Positions 32,246-40,991 of a stretch of DNA of 64,000 bases are shown one piece after another (position 1 is the stretch's first letter; every line of letters begins with the position of its first letter). A model generated the notes under the pieces. That model saw nothing but the letters and a program-made list of their open reading frames with translations. It was not told the DNA's origin and did not search any database. The stretch is from Candidatus Rifleibacteriota bacterium (lineage in GTDB: Bacteria; Riflebacteria; Ozemobacteria; Ozemobacterales; Ozemobacteraceae). A program made the translations under genes and the position numbers. Location: assembly GCA_029564115.1 (NCBI GenBank), contig JAKQQP010000500.1, forward strand, positions 10,640-74,639. The letters run 5' to 3'.

Positions 32246-33730
32246 TCAATTTTTTACCTTTTCAATTAACTCAGGGCGGATTTTATCGCTGCGGTGGGCG
32301 GCATCGAATAAAACACGGTTGCGCAGAAATGACATGGCAAGGCTGGCCTGCGGTACAGATTTGAGCTGGTCGACGGCGTCGCTGTTCCCTGATTTCATGT
32401 CTTCGACGACAAGATCGGCGGCATGCCGACTGATTTTTTCGAGTTGTTTGAGAGCTTCATTACGCATATCGACATTGCTCTCGAAGCCAAAAAGATCAAC
32501 GGTGTCAGCGATTGCACGCAGGCTTGAATCGAGATCGAGAGAAGCTATTATGTGCTCACGGCCTTTAGGGTTAACCAGCCCGTAGGTGCCGGCTTTATCG
32601 ATAAGATAGATTGCAGCCGGAACATTTGCTTCATTGAAATTGCCAATCTGATTAGCGTTTGGGATGAAAGATGTGCAAAGTTCGAAAGTAAAGGACAGGA
32701 CCTTGTGTTCGCCGTAGAGGTAATCATCGGAATCGCCCATGGCCGGGTAGAGCTCGGCACTGTTTTTGGGTGTGTAACCGTTATATTTTGCCATATCGCC
32801 AGCCATTTTTACGAAAATTTTGGCATCAGGATTGGGGATATTGTAACCATAGCCAAATGGGTAAAGAATCAGTTCTGAATAGGTATGGTAAGAAATACTG
32901 GCCTGAAACCCTTCGCGACTGACAAGGTTTTTGATGGCAACAGATTCGGGTTCGCTGAAGGGGCCTGTTCCGTGGTAGGTGTCAGAGCTTCCTGAGTTGC
33001 TGGCGCCGACATTGCCCCATTTGTAGCCGTAGTTGCGATTCAAGTCGACGCCGTAGCTGTTACCATTGTTACGGCGATTTTTGCGCCAGTAGCGGCTTTT
33101 TTCCATGCTGTAGACAAGGCCATCGGGGTTGACCACGGGCACGACCCAGATCTCACGGTTGTCGACAAGACGTTTGATTTCGTCATTGCCTGCATATTCT
33201 TCGAGCAGCTTGTGGGCGGTGGCCATCGGAACTTCGACCGAAGGCCATTCGCGGGCATGGTGAGCACCCATCAGCAGGACAGCGGGTTCAGACTCATCTT
33301 TTTGCGGGTTGTCGCTGATTTTAAGCGCCCAGATATCGCGGCCTTCAAAGCTTTTGCCTATAGACTCGAGCCGACAGATATCTTCGTAATTTTTCGCCCA
33401 GCCGGCAAGTTTGTTGGCAACGGCTTCATATGTATGATAGGAAAAATTTTTATTCTGGGTCTGTTGTACCTTCTTAACGTATTCGTCAAGATCTTTGACC
33501 AGAACTTTAATCGGGTGTTTTTTTGCAAATGAGCTGATCTGCTGACCCTCAAGAACTATTTCGGCATACCCTCGCCCTGTTTTGGCGATATCATAGCCAT
33601 CGGCAGCCAGTTGTGCGATTTGAGCCCGGGTTAAATTTGAAACCCTGACCAGACTTTTGGGGGCTGCAGACGCGGCGGTTGCAAAAAAAATCGAAATACC
33701 ACAGGCAATGGCTAATACACTACGCCTCAT
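32246..33730 (-). CDS. exported M14 zinc carboxypeptidase
   Basis: 494 aa from the ATG at 33730 (AAGGAG upstream; it opens the signal peptide MRRSVLAIACG, cleaved near SAA). Residues 25-95 look like a propeptide. The carboxypeptidase A-like domain (95-400) has zinc ligands H158 and E161 in HHAREWP and H282 in SYHTYSE, the substrate-binding R in VDLNRNYGYKWG, and the catalytic Glu in LSFTFELCTSF. Residues about 400-494 are helical and unassigned (MRNEALKQLEKISRH). Likely degrades peptides or trims peptidoglycan or secreted substrates. Followed by the terminator at 32190-32217. Confidence 0.92.
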   Translation of the reverse strand: MRRSVLAIACGISIFFATAASAAPKSLVRVSNLTRAQIAQLAADGYDIAKTGRGYAEIVLEGQQISSFAKKHPIKVLVKDLDEYVKKVQQTQNKNFSYHTYEAVANKLAGWAKNYEDICRLESIGKSFEGRDIWALKISDNPQKDESEPAVLLMGAHHAREWPSVEVPMATAHKLLEEYAGNDEIKRLVDNREIWVVPVVNPDGLVYSMEKSRYWRKNRRNNGNSYGVDLNRNYGYKWGNVGASNSGSSDTYHGTGPFSEPESVAIKNLVSREGFQASISYHTYSELILYPFGYGYNIPNPDAKIFVKMAGDMAKYNGYTPKNSAELYPAMGDSDDYLYGEHKVLSFTFELCTSFIPNANQIGNFNEANVPAAIYLIDKAGTYGLVNPKGREHIIASLDLDSSLRAIADTVDLFGFESNVDMRNEALKQLEKISRHAADLVVEDMKSGNSDAVDQLKSVPQASLAMSFLRNRVLFDAAHRSDKIRPELIEKVKN

Positions 33731-33840
33731 ACTTAATTCTCCTTGAAGGCCTATCAACTATTATAAAAACATTACTCAATACTTGCTTATACGGTAAGAT
33801 TTTACTCCCGGTGCAGAGAGGTGTCAAGAATCCTACACAA

Positions 33841-33879
33841 AAAAACTTCCGCTTTCTTTTGCAGAAAACGGAAGTTTTT
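33841..33879 (-). terminator. terminator of the LysM/pilin operon
   Basis: AAAAACTTCCG (33841-33851) pairs with CGGAAGTTTTT (33869-33879); on the minus strand the TTTTT tract follows the stem, 18 bp after the LysM gene stop. Confidence 0.75.
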
Positions 33880-33897
33880 AACGGCAAAAATACGGAA

Positions 33898-34362
33898 TCA
33901 GGGTACGTTCGTTTTGATCAGTTTGTCAGGAGAAACTTTTGGACCTTTAAGTATGTTGCTAAAAGAAGTTTCGTCGGGGTCTACTTCACCACCACGAGAA
34001 ACTTTGTCGGGAGAATCGGGAGTCTGGGGCTTGTCGGATTCATTTGAGTTGCCTTGAGAACCTGGCTTGGCTCCGGCTTTGGCAAGCAGAGCCTTCTTGC
34101 GTTCGGGGTCCTGTTCGTTGGCTATTGCCTTCATGTCGTTTTTGTCGGGGATGACGATTACAGTACCATTCAGGATAGTTCTGGGGTTGTCGATACCGTT
34201 AACCTGCAGCAGCACAGGATACAAAGTAGGATCACCGTAGTGTCTGGCAGCGAGTTCCCATAAGGTATCGCCATCTTTGAACGTATGTGTGGTGGCACCC
34301 AGAACAACACCCGACAATGTACACAAGCTTATTAGAAACAGCAAACAGACAGATCTTTTCAT
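33898..34362 (-). CDS. exported LysM domain protein
   Basis: 154 aa. Signal peptide 1-23, then one LysM domain at about 24-72 (THTFKDGDTLWELAARHYGDPTLYPVLLQVNG then ILNGTVIVIP), a peptidoglycan-binding module. The rest (75-154) is charged, Pro/Ser/Asp-rich and probably disordered. Last gene of the pilin-like operon; its start overlaps the preceding prepilin gene by 4 bp. It may anchor the secretion/pilus apparatus to the cell wall, as FimV-type LysM proteins do; this is inference from position. Confidence 0.88.
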   Translation of the reverse strand: MKRSVCLLFLISLCTLSGVVLGATTHTFKDGDTLWELAARHYGDPTLYPVLLQVNGIDNPRTILNGTVIVIPDKNDMKAIANEQDPERKKALLAKAGAKPGSQGNSNESDKPQTPDSPDKVSRGGEVDPDETSFSNILKGPKVSPDKLIKTNVP

Positions 34363-34940
34363 GTGGTTCCTCCTGCGCCCAGCCGGGCTCTGTTCCAGAA
34401 TTTTTCTTCGTCACTGAGAGAATCAGTGAAAAATCGAGGGTACAATACCGCTCGAAGCTCTATCTTGTTACCCTTGTCGCTGTCAGAACGATTTTCATTT
34501 TCGAGATCGCTGTCGACGACAATCTTTACGGTCATCAGACGGTTTTTACCTTCACCGTCTTCTTCTACCTTGAAATCACTGACCCTGGTCATGCTTATTA
34601 TTCTGCTTTTGCCGCCGGCGACGATACGCTCGACATTGTTGTCTTTGAATAAATAAGAAACCATGCGGCGTTTTCCCTCGTCAAGAATGCAGAAAACCAG
34701 TCTTTCACCTTCGAGTTGGGGTTGCTCACTTTCATCTTTAGGAATCAGTGCCAGTCTGACATCTGCTTTAAGTCTTTCCAGGATCAGGCTGGCCGCTCTC
34801 AGGTTGGTAAGCTTGGTCTGACTTTTGAAAAACTGTGAGAAGGTCCCGGTCATGAGTTTGTAGGCAACGGTCGATACCATCGAGATGACAGCCAGCATCA
34901 CCATTATTTCGATAAGAGTAAAGGCTCTTCTATTATTCAT
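34359..34940 (-). CDS. prepilin-type protein, GspJ/PilW-like
   Basis: 193 aa starting with a type IV prepilin signal: MNNRRAFTLIEIMVMLAVISMV, cleavage expected after A6 or the equivalent G position, with Glu at +5 (FTLIE). The globular part (residues 40-190) resembles minor pseudopilins of the GspJ type (LRAASLILERLKADVRLAL, then beta strands GERLVFCILDEGKRRMVSYLF). It overlaps the upstream prepilin by 4 bp and the LysM gene by 4 bp. Note that the position before F is Ala, not the usual Gly. Confidence 0.85.
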   Translation of the reverse strand: MNNRRAFTLIEIMVMLAVISMVSTVAYKLMTGTFSQFFKSQTKLTNLRAASLILERLKADVRLALIPKDESEQPQLEGERLVFCILDEGKRRMVSYLFKDNNVERIVAGGKSRIISMTRVSDFKVEEDGEGKNRLMTVKIVVDSDLENENRSDSDKGNKIELRAVLYPRFFTDSLSDEEKFWNRARLGAGGTT

Positions 34941-35437
34941 TCTACCACCAGCGAATAGAGGGTGACATCATCAGAACCGCCGCCCGTAGTTCTTGGAAAA
35001 TCGACTTTAACTTTAACCAGATAATTGGGAACCGACCTTCGTTTCATGATCAGGTCGCTTAAATAACCAATTATACCCAATGGCCCCCGAGTATCTTTGC
35101 CTTTGAATCTCGTCAGCTCGAGGCTGCGCTTGAATGGTTTTTCGGTGGCAGGAGGAGCGGTCAGATCTATTTTGGCAAAAAAAGCTTTTATTTCTTCATC
35201 GTTTTTCAGTTTGATCTTTTCTGACTTGGAGCCGGCTTTTTCGATCTGGTAAAAGCGGAGATCACGAACGAAATTGATCATGTCAGAAGCATAATTGGTG
35301 CCAGTAACTTCGTAAACATTATTTACGGTACCCTGACTGCCGAACCTGAAAAGGTTATAGATCGGCAAAAACGCGAAACTCAAAAAAATCAGAGCCATCA
35401 TCACTTCGACCAGAGAGAATGCGGATTTTCTTTTCAT
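34937..35437 (-). CDS. prepilin-type protein, GspI/PilV-like
   Basis: 166 aa with prepilin leader MKRKSAFSLVEVMMALIFLSFAFLPIYNLF (Glu at +5 of the mature helix; Ala replaces the usual Gly before Phe). Short helix plus a beta-rich head (SLELTRFKGKDTRGPLG, NYLVKVKVDFPRTTGGG). In type II secretion or type IV pili, proteins of this kind form the tip complex together with the GspJ-like protein encoded next. No prepilin peptidase, ATPase or secretin is in the window. Confidence 0.83.
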   Translation of the reverse strand: MKRKSAFSLVEVMMALIFLSFAFLPIYNLFRFGSQGTVNNVYEVTGTNYASDMINFVRDLRFYQIEKAGSKSEKIKLKNDEEIKAFFAKIDLTAPPATEKPFKRSLELTRFKGKDTRGPLGIIGYLSDLIMKRRSVPNYLVKVKVDFPRTTGGGSDDVTLYSLVVE

Positions 35438-35439
35438 GC

Positions 35440-36411
35440 CTATTTTCCCTGGCCAAGAGGTTGGTCTACAAAAGGATTGGTTATATGTTCCACACTGCTG
35501 GCCGGTTCGGTTTGGTCTTCTGCGGGAATAACCGGATCGGGTTCTGTATCGGCAGTGATATTGAAAGCAGCAGTCGCGATCTCTGCGTCTGTGACAGAGG
35601 TCTGAAGAATTGTCGTGGCGGATGCCAGGGCGGAGTCAGAGGCCACAACAGGCTTGCTGGCGGCTTCAAAAATTGGCGACGTTGGTGTTTCCGGAGTCGT
35701 TGAAGCAATCTCTGCAGACATGGTTGCAACAGCGCGAGGATTGGTTCGATAGCTGACGGTACCGGCCGAGAGAGATACATCGGCATCATTGACGACGATT
35801 TTGACTTCAGAGCCGTTAACCAGATCTACTTCAAGGTCGGCATCGGAAAAAACGACCAGAGCCTGGTCAGTGAAGCTTACCATGGCAGTACCGCGTATCA
35901 CGAATTCGGCAGGGTTTTCTGTCAGCGACGAAAAGAGAAACTGCCCTTGCAGGCTTTGTCGGCAGCACAGACTTAAATTGAATTTCTGTTCGGGCTGTAC
36001 AGTTACACCGTCTACGGTAGATTCGTTGTTGAGGGCATGAAAACTGACAGAATCGACTCGACCATGAAAGCGGTGGTTCGCGGGGATCATAAAAACCATG
36101 GCAAGAAAAAGCAGCCCAAGAGCCAGAGCTGGAATGAGTGCCTTCTGCCACCAGTCTGCGGGCTTGCTTGCGGCGGGCTGAGGAGCTGGTATTTTTTTAA
36201 TTTCAGCCATGATTTTGCTGTTTACCCGATGTCTTGCAAGCAGCTCTTCTACGCCCTGACGAAGAATTTTGTCATCGCAGGCCATCTGTTTGTATTCTTC
36301 GGCGCACCTGCTGCAGGATTTAAGGTGTGCCTGAACCCGGGCAAGCTCTTCATGCTCGAGCTCACCATCAAGTAAGGCAAATAAAATTTCTTTTTCAGGG
36401 CATTTTTTCAT
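35440..36411 (-). CDS. anti-sigma factor with zinc finger and FecR-like ectodomain
   Basis: 323 aa. N-terminal zf-HC2 finger: HLKSCSRC (H-x3-C-x2-C, about residues 29-36). A membrane helix at about 88-109 (ALIPALALGLLFLAMVFMIP). The outside part from 115 to about 235 has FecR-like beta strands (VDGVTVQPEQKFNLSLC, AEFVIRGTAMVSFTDQALVVF, VEIDLV-like VDLVNGSEVKIVV, AGTVSYRT). The remaining tail is Thr/Pro/Ala-rich and flexible. Its start lies 17 bp inside the preceding sigma gene. It should tether that sigma to the membrane and sense something outside. Confidence 0.87.
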   Translation of the reverse strand: MKKCPEKEILFALLDGELEHEELARVQAHLKSCSRCAEEYKQMACDDKILRQGVEELLARHRVNSKIMAEIKKIPAPQPAASKPADWWQKALIPALALGLLFLAMVFMIPANHRFHGRVDSVSFHALNNESTVDGVTVQPEQKFNLSLCCRQSLQGQFLFSSLTENPAEFVIRGTAMVSFTDQALVVFSDADLEVDLVNGSEVKIVVNDADVSLSAGTVSYRTNPRAVATMSAEIASTTPETPTSPIFEAASKPVVASDSALASATTILQTSVTDAEIATAAFNITADTEPDPVIPAEDQTEPASSVEHITNPFVDQPLGQGK

Positions 36412-36970
36412 AGTTTTCCCTTTTCTCCCGGAGGAGGCCTCTGGCCTTGAAAATCCTGTTTTTTACCGTTTGCAGTGGCAAGCTCAGGATTTCTGCTATC
36501 TCCTGGTATGGGAGTTCGTTCACAACCCTTAACAGAAACGGAGTTCGAAAGTCTTCAGGCAATTCCTGGATCATATTGATAATCTGGCGGTAACGTTCGC
36601 GCTGAATGATAACTTCGGGAGGATGGTTCTTGTTTTCTTTGGTGCTGTCAGAAAGAAGAACATCTGTTACCAGATCGGTCGAAGCTATGTTTCTGGAGGC
36701 CTTTCGCCGCGAATCTATGAGAAGATTGCGGGCGATGGTCACCAGCCAGCCGGCGAACTTTCGCTCACAGTCGTAAGAGGCAAGATGACGGAACGCTTTA
36801 ACGAAAGTATCCTGAACAATGTCTTCTACCTCCTGCAGGTCATTCAGTCTCGAGAGCAGATAGCTGAAGGCCAGTTTCTCGTAGCGCTCCACCAGAATCG
36901 AAAATTGTTCGATTTCGCCGGCAAGCACCATTTTAACCAGTTCTGCATCGCTCATCTCATGCTTGTTCAT
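36395..36970 (-). CDS. ECF-family RNA polymerase sigma factor (second)
   Basis: 191 aa from ATG 36970 (a TTG codon directly before it is in frame). Region 2: LAFSYLLSRLNDLQEVEDIVQDTFVKAFRHLASY and RKFAGWLVTIARNLLIDSRRK; region 4: LPEDFRTPFLLRVVNELPYQEIAEILSLPLQTVKNRIFKARGLL. Embedded between a pilus-like 764-aa gene (30 bp upstream) and its anti-sigma and two prepilins downstream, so it very likely controls that operon or its assembly. No clear Shine-Dalgarno. Confidence 0.92.
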   Translation of the reverse strand: MNKHEMSDAELVKMVLAGEIEQFSILVERYEKLAFSYLLSRLNDLQEVEDIVQDTFVKAFRHLASYDCERKFAGWLVTIARNLLIDSRRKASRNIASTDLVTDVLLSDSTKENKNHPPEVIIQRERYRQIINMIQELPEDFRTPFLLRVVNELPYQEIAEILSLPLQTVKNRIFKARGLLREKRENYEKMP

Positions 36971-37000
36971 CAATAATACCGATTTCTTTGCAAAAAGTTT

Positions 37001-39295
37001 TTATTCTTCTGTAATAATTTCTATGTCACGAGGGCCCATCGCCAGACCATAATAATCTGGAGTGGAGATATCTCGACCACCCGATATTTCAGAAGGTTCA
37101 AAGCCCCATTCTATTACGCACCCATTTCTGACTATATCTTCAATGCTGTCGCTGCTGACGCCACCGATAATATGCAGTTCATTAGAAGTCGACACTTTGC
37201 CGTTGCCGTCATTAACGCTGATAAAAAAGCCGTGCATCTGTGGCAGTGGGCCGAGTCCGGTTTTCCCGGTCATAAGATTGATCTCTTTCCCGGAGATGAG
37301 GGTCAGGTAGCCATATGAATCTGGTGTATCAGGGGGTTCGTTGATGTATGGGTTGATAATTGGTGCCTGTACGTCAATTTTTCCGGTGCAGATGATGATG
37401 CCGCCCTTGGCAATCTCGAGGGGTTCATCGATAACCAGGTCGCCATCGAAACAAATCACCTGGTTAAGATAAACCAGCTTCTTTCCCTTTTCTTCGACGA
37501 TAAAATGATTGTTGAAAAAGTCTGATTTGCTCAGATACGACGGTTTGCCAGGTGTACCCGGGATCACGTAGCTGACACGATCGCGCAGGTAGCTGCTGCC
37601 AGGCTGAATTTGCCTGATATTACCGTTATAATGTATCTCTTTGTCGTTTTTGAACTCGTAGTCTGTTTTGCAGATGCTTTCGGGGCCGGCATCGATATAG
37701 CCGTTTTTGGGAACAACTTCCGACCACGCCCGGTCAGGGCCACCTGGGTCACATATATTGTGCAGAGCGGTGATGTAGGGTTCCCAGTCGCGAATTTCGG
37801 GGTCGATACCGCACAGAGGCGGCGTTACCTCAGTAAGACCGTTCATGTACTGTTCCTGTTGGAGTTTGAGAACCATAGTGGAAATGAATGCCTGAATAAA
37901 ATTTTCATCGGCATTGCTTTCAGCGACCTCGTTGTACCAATCATAGATTTCTTTGCTGAAAAAAGTATGTACCGAAGAAGTGCTACCGAGAGCACGCATT
38001 GGGTAAACTCTGGCGAATTCGCTGAAGTAAAGAGCAAAAGTTCTGACGAAGCGTCTTTTAACTTTGCCAAAGACAAGCGTTGGCGTGCATAATGCGGGAG
38101 TGCCGAACAGATGCATTGAATTACCACAATCGATGTTTTCTTTTACCAATGATTTGTAGAACAGGAGAGCAATTTTGAAAATTTCGTTTTTACGAAATGG
38201 GATCGTCCAGAGTTCGTTATAATAACCATAATCGACGAAAGCCAGCATGATGCGGCCGGCGTCTGGCGTCGGGGTTTCGTTGAGTCTGTCTGGGATATTG
38301 TCGGTAAGCCATTTAGACCAGTCTTTAAGAATAAGCCAGCCGGCAGAACTGGAATTGAAGTAAAAGTGAAAATATTCGCCAAAGTATTTTTCGAGCATGT
38401 CGTCGTGGCTGCCGGTGAGAACGTTCAAAATGAGGTTGCCGTCATCGCCCCTGGAATCTTTCTGTTGACCACGGCCGCCAAGATATATCCAGCCATTTTT
38501 TACAAAGGAGGCGCCGCCCTTGACTATGTTATCAGCCCGGTTGAATCTGAAATCAAGCCCCTCCATTCCTTCTTTTTTCTTGCGGATGAGGCGGTTCAGG
38601 CAGACCATGGGCCGCTTCGATTTATCACCAGGTACAAATTTGCCGTCATCTTTGACTGAAGTCTGATTGGCCAATGTTGGATTGATTGTGGCGCCACGGT
38701 GTGAAAACAGAGTGAAGCGATAAAATGGTGGTGCCAGCAGTCTGGTCAGCAGAAAATCCTTGCGGATGCGGCAAACCTTTGAAATGCCCATATGGGTAAC
38801 GATTACGGTAAATTCTATGTGGCCCTTGCGCTCATAGGGGCTGTTTGCCAGACCTGTTATGCCGGCACTGAAAGGGTATTTTTTGCCAAGGTCTGCGACA
38901 TAGGTGACTTTGAAATCAATTTCGCCACGGTCACCCCACTCGCTTTTGAAGCTGGTCATAATTTCTTTGAGAACGTCGAGACTTTTGATTACCTTGGTAT
39001 AGTCGACGCTTGGTTGTGGCCCGGTTTTATCAGAAAAAGCCGCCTGAATGATTTTGAGACCATATTCGGGGTCGCGCGTTTCGAAATCTTTTTGTAGTTT
39101 TCGCACTGAGAGGCGGCCTACGGCAGTAGCAATCTGATACAGCCTTTCGCTGACAGAGACACGATTCGTCACCGCCGATTCGTGCCTGACTCTGTTGATG
39201 AGCGACAGAAAGATTATCATCGAGAACACCAGCACTCCGCCGACGATAACGACGAGCATACCGCGCCGCGATGAAGTTTTTCTCAAGTCGTTCAT
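37001..39295 (-). CDS. large PilX/GspK-like membrane-anchored protein, unknown
   Basis: 764 aa. Starts with a basic stretch and one hydrophobic helix (SSRRGMLVVIVGGVLVFSMIIFLSL, residues 8-32), like PilX/GspK minor pilins or a signal anchor; there is no Glu at +5, so it is not a standard prepilin. Residues 40-190 are helical then beta, the middle is rich in aromatic and basic residues, and the last 170 residues hold short beta repeats (LVIDEPLEIAKGGIIICTGKIDVQAP) suggesting a beta-helix or bactofilin-like fold. I do not recognise a family. It overlaps the upstream TPR gene by 4 bp. The leader plus operon context support a pilus/secretion tip role. Confidence 0.7.
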   Translation of the reverse strand: MNDLRKTSSRRGMLVVIVGGVLVFSMIIFLSLINRVRHESAVTNRVSVSERLYQIATAVGRLSVRKLQKDFETRDPEYGLKIIQAAFSDKTGPQPSVDYTKVIKSLDVLKEIMTSFKSEWGDRGEIDFKVTYVADLGKKYPFSAGITGLANSPYERKGHIEFTVIVTHMGISKVCRIRKDFLLTRLLAPPFYRFTLFSHRGATINPTLANQTSVKDDGKFVPGDKSKRPMVCLNRLIRKKKEGMEGLDFRFNRADNIVKGGASFVKNGWIYLGGRGQQKDSRGDDGNLILNVLTGSHDDMLEKYFGEYFHFYFNSSSAGWLILKDWSKWLTDNIPDRLNETPTPDAGRIMLAFVDYGYYNELWTIPFRKNEIFKIALLFYKSLVKENIDCGNSMHLFGTPALCTPTLVFGKVKRRFVRTFALYFSEFARVYPMRALGSTSSVHTFFSKEIYDWYNEVAESNADENFIQAFISTMVLKLQQEQYMNGLTEVTPPLCGIDPEIRDWEPYITALHNICDPGGPDRAWSEVVPKNGYIDAGPESICKTDYEFKNDKEIHYNGNIRQIQPGSSYLRDRVSYVIPGTPGKPSYLSKSDFFNNHFIVEEKGKKLVYLNQVICFDGDLVIDEPLEIAKGGIIICTGKIDVQAPIINPYINEPPDTPDSYGYLTLISGKEINLMTGKTGLGPLPQMHGFFISVNDGNGKVSTSNELHIIGGVSSDSIEDIVRNGCVIEWGFEPSEISGGRDISTPDYYGLAMGPRDIEIITEE

Positions 39296-40122
39296 TTTTG
39301 TGAAACCTTTTGGATCATTGCCGCAGCTCTTGTATCGGAAGGATCTAGCTCGAGAATTTTTTTGAGGTATTGCAGGCTTTTTTTATTGTCGGCAGAGCTG
39401 TAGGCACAGATTGCCGCTTGAAACAAGACCTGCCGGTTAAATGGGAAAAATGCAAGAGAGCGTTCAAACCATTCGAGAGCCTCCGCACTTTCTCCGTGTT
39501 TCAGCAGCAGCGAGGCATAGACGACCATAGCCGTGGCACTGTCCCTGCTGGCGGGAAATTTTTCGATCAAAGCTTTGAGATTTTGCATGGCTTCATCGAC
39601 TCTTTGCAGTTGAACCAGGCACTGGGCTTTTTCGAGCATGGCGTTGGTATCACCCGGATCGATGGCAATGGCACGGTCATACATCTGCAGCGCTGTTTCG
39701 TAATCGCCTTTGAGGCGATAGGCATCGGCCATATCGTTCTGAGCATTGCTATCGGAGGCGTCAAGGCGCAATGCTTCGTTATAAAGCTCGATGGCCAGAT
39801 CGAGCTGCCCCTGATCGAAATAAGCATCGGCCAGCCAGTTCGCAAGCAGGCTGCTGTTCTGGCTGATTTGCCATGCTTTTTCGAGGTGAATACGAGACTG
39901 ATCGGTGTCCCCGGTTCGGGCTAATGAGATGCCAAGCCCGGTATGAGCTTCGACGCATTCAGGTTCGAGTTCCAGGGCCCGTTGATAATGCCGTACAGCT
40001 TCAGCCGTATCGCCCTTCTCATACCAGGCAATACCCAGCGCAACCTCGGCGCTGACCTTCTTTATGCCTTTCTTCAGGCATTGCGAGGCTCTTTTGATGA
40101 TGTCTTCGATTGAAAATCCCAT
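39292..40122 (-). CDS. TPR-repeat protein
   Basis: 276 aa, no signal peptide. Five or six consecutive TPRs (EVALGIAWYEKGDTAEAVRHYQRALEL, VEAHTGLGISLARTGDTDQS, ANWLADAYFDQGQLDLAIELYNEALRL, ALQMYDRAIAI, ALEWFERSLAFFPF). Cytoplasmic scaffold, probably an assembly factor for the pilus-like proteins that follow, like PilF/PilW-type TPR proteins but without a lipobox. First gene of this block, with a leaderless-type promoter. Confidence 0.85.
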   Translation of the reverse strand: MGFSIEDIIKRASQCLKKGIKKVSAEVALGIAWYEKGDTAEAVRHYQRALELEPECVEAHTGLGISLARTGDTDQSRIHLEKAWQISQNSSLLANWLADAYFDQGQLDLAIELYNEALRLDASDSNAQNDMADAYRLKGDYETALQMYDRAIAIDPGDTNAMLEKAQCLVQLQRVDEAMQNLKALIEKFPASRDSATAMVVYASLLLKHGESAEALEWFERSLAFFPFNRQVLFQAAICAYSSADNKKSLQYLKKILELDPSDTRAAAMIQKVSQK

Positions 40123-40129
40123 GGGTGGT

Positions 40130-40135
40130 ATTATA
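40130..40135 (-). promoter_or_regulatory. -10 box predicting a leaderless mRNA for the TPR/pilin operon
   Basis: Perfect TATAAT (minus strand, 40135-40130) with only 7 nt before the ATG at 40122; no Shine-Dalgarno. The -35 region is poor. The transcript would start at or one base before the start codon. Confidence 0.45.
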
Positions 40136-40265
40136 ACAATAAAAAATCAAGTTAGCAGCAGATATTTTACTTCAGTTATGTAAAAAAGTTTTATTTTCCG
40201 CAAAATTTATTACATAAAAACGCTGCTTTGCATCTTAATTTAACCCATGAATGTGCAGATCGTTG

Positions 40266-40295
40266 TTGTTTATGCATACTTACCGGTGTTAGAAT
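40266..40295 (+). promoter_or_regulatory. candidate sigma70 promoter of the small lipoprotein gene
   Basis: TTGTTT (40266-40271), 18-bp spacer, TAGAAT (40290-40295); start near 40302. Confidence 0.45.
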
Positions 40296-40319
40296 CAAAA
40301 AAAATATATGGAGAATAAA

Positions 40320-40985
40320 ATGAAATTATTGCAATACATACACTCAGCTCTGATTCTCTCGGTACTTATGCTTGTAGGTTGTGGCGGAAGTGGCGGCGGT
40401 GGCGACATAAATATTGCCGACATCAGAGCTACCTTGTGCCCTGGCTATAAATACCAGGAAAACGGTGGAAGACAGGAAATAATTTTCGCTTCCATCAACA
40501 GAGCCAATATTACCGGCTGGATTGAAAACTCTCTTGGCAACAAGGTCGGCGGGTCTGACCTGGTCACCAACAGTCAGGCCAATACCAGCGAAATTACCCT
40601 GTCGACGAGCCTGGTTGGAAGTTATAAACTTGTTTATTATGTGAACTCAGAAAAGTTTGAGTTTGCCCGTGACGTTCAGTGGACAACTATTCCCGACTTT
40701 ACCACCGCCCCACAGCCACCAGTCTGGAACAGCGCTTCCCGGCAACTGTCTGTTTCGTATTCTGCCACGAGTGCCGGTGTGGCTAATTATTATCTCAGAC
40801 TTTTTTATGCGGCCCTGCCCGACCGGATGTATCAGCAGACTTCTACAAGTCCGGGTGGCGGAGTTCTCAGTATGCACGTCAACCAGTCAGATATTTATAC
40901 GCCGGTTCTTGTCGCTGAAGCAGTTGAGGGAGACCGCGTAAGCTCGGTTATCCATTACATTTTTTCGGCGATGCCTCTCAATTAA
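40320..40985 (+). CDS. lipoprotein of unknown function
   Basis: 221 aa. Lipobox LMLVGCGG at residues 16-23, then a Gly/Ser-rich tether (GGSGGGGD) and a beta-rich domain (QEIIFASINRANITGWIEN, SGSYKLVYYVNSEKFEFARDV-like, LSVSYSATSAGVANYYLRLFYA) compatible with one or two immunoglobulin/fibronectin-like folds. The ATG at 40320 is chosen since GGAG lies six bases upstream; the ATG four codons earlier contains that GGAG. Monocistronic, convergent with the FecR-like gene. No family recognised. Confidence 0.78.
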   Translation: MKLLQYIHSALILSVLMLVGCGGSGGGGDINIADIRATLCPGYKYQENGGRQEIIFASINRANITGWIENSLGNKVGGSDLVTNSQANTSEITLSTSLVGSYKLVYYVNSEKFEFARDVQWTTIPDFTTAPQPPVWNSASRQLSVSYSATSAGVANYYLRLFYAALPDRMYQQTSTSPGGGVLSMHVNQSDIYTPVLVAEAVEGDRVSSVIHYIFSAMPLN

Positions 40986-40991
40986 CCTGTT

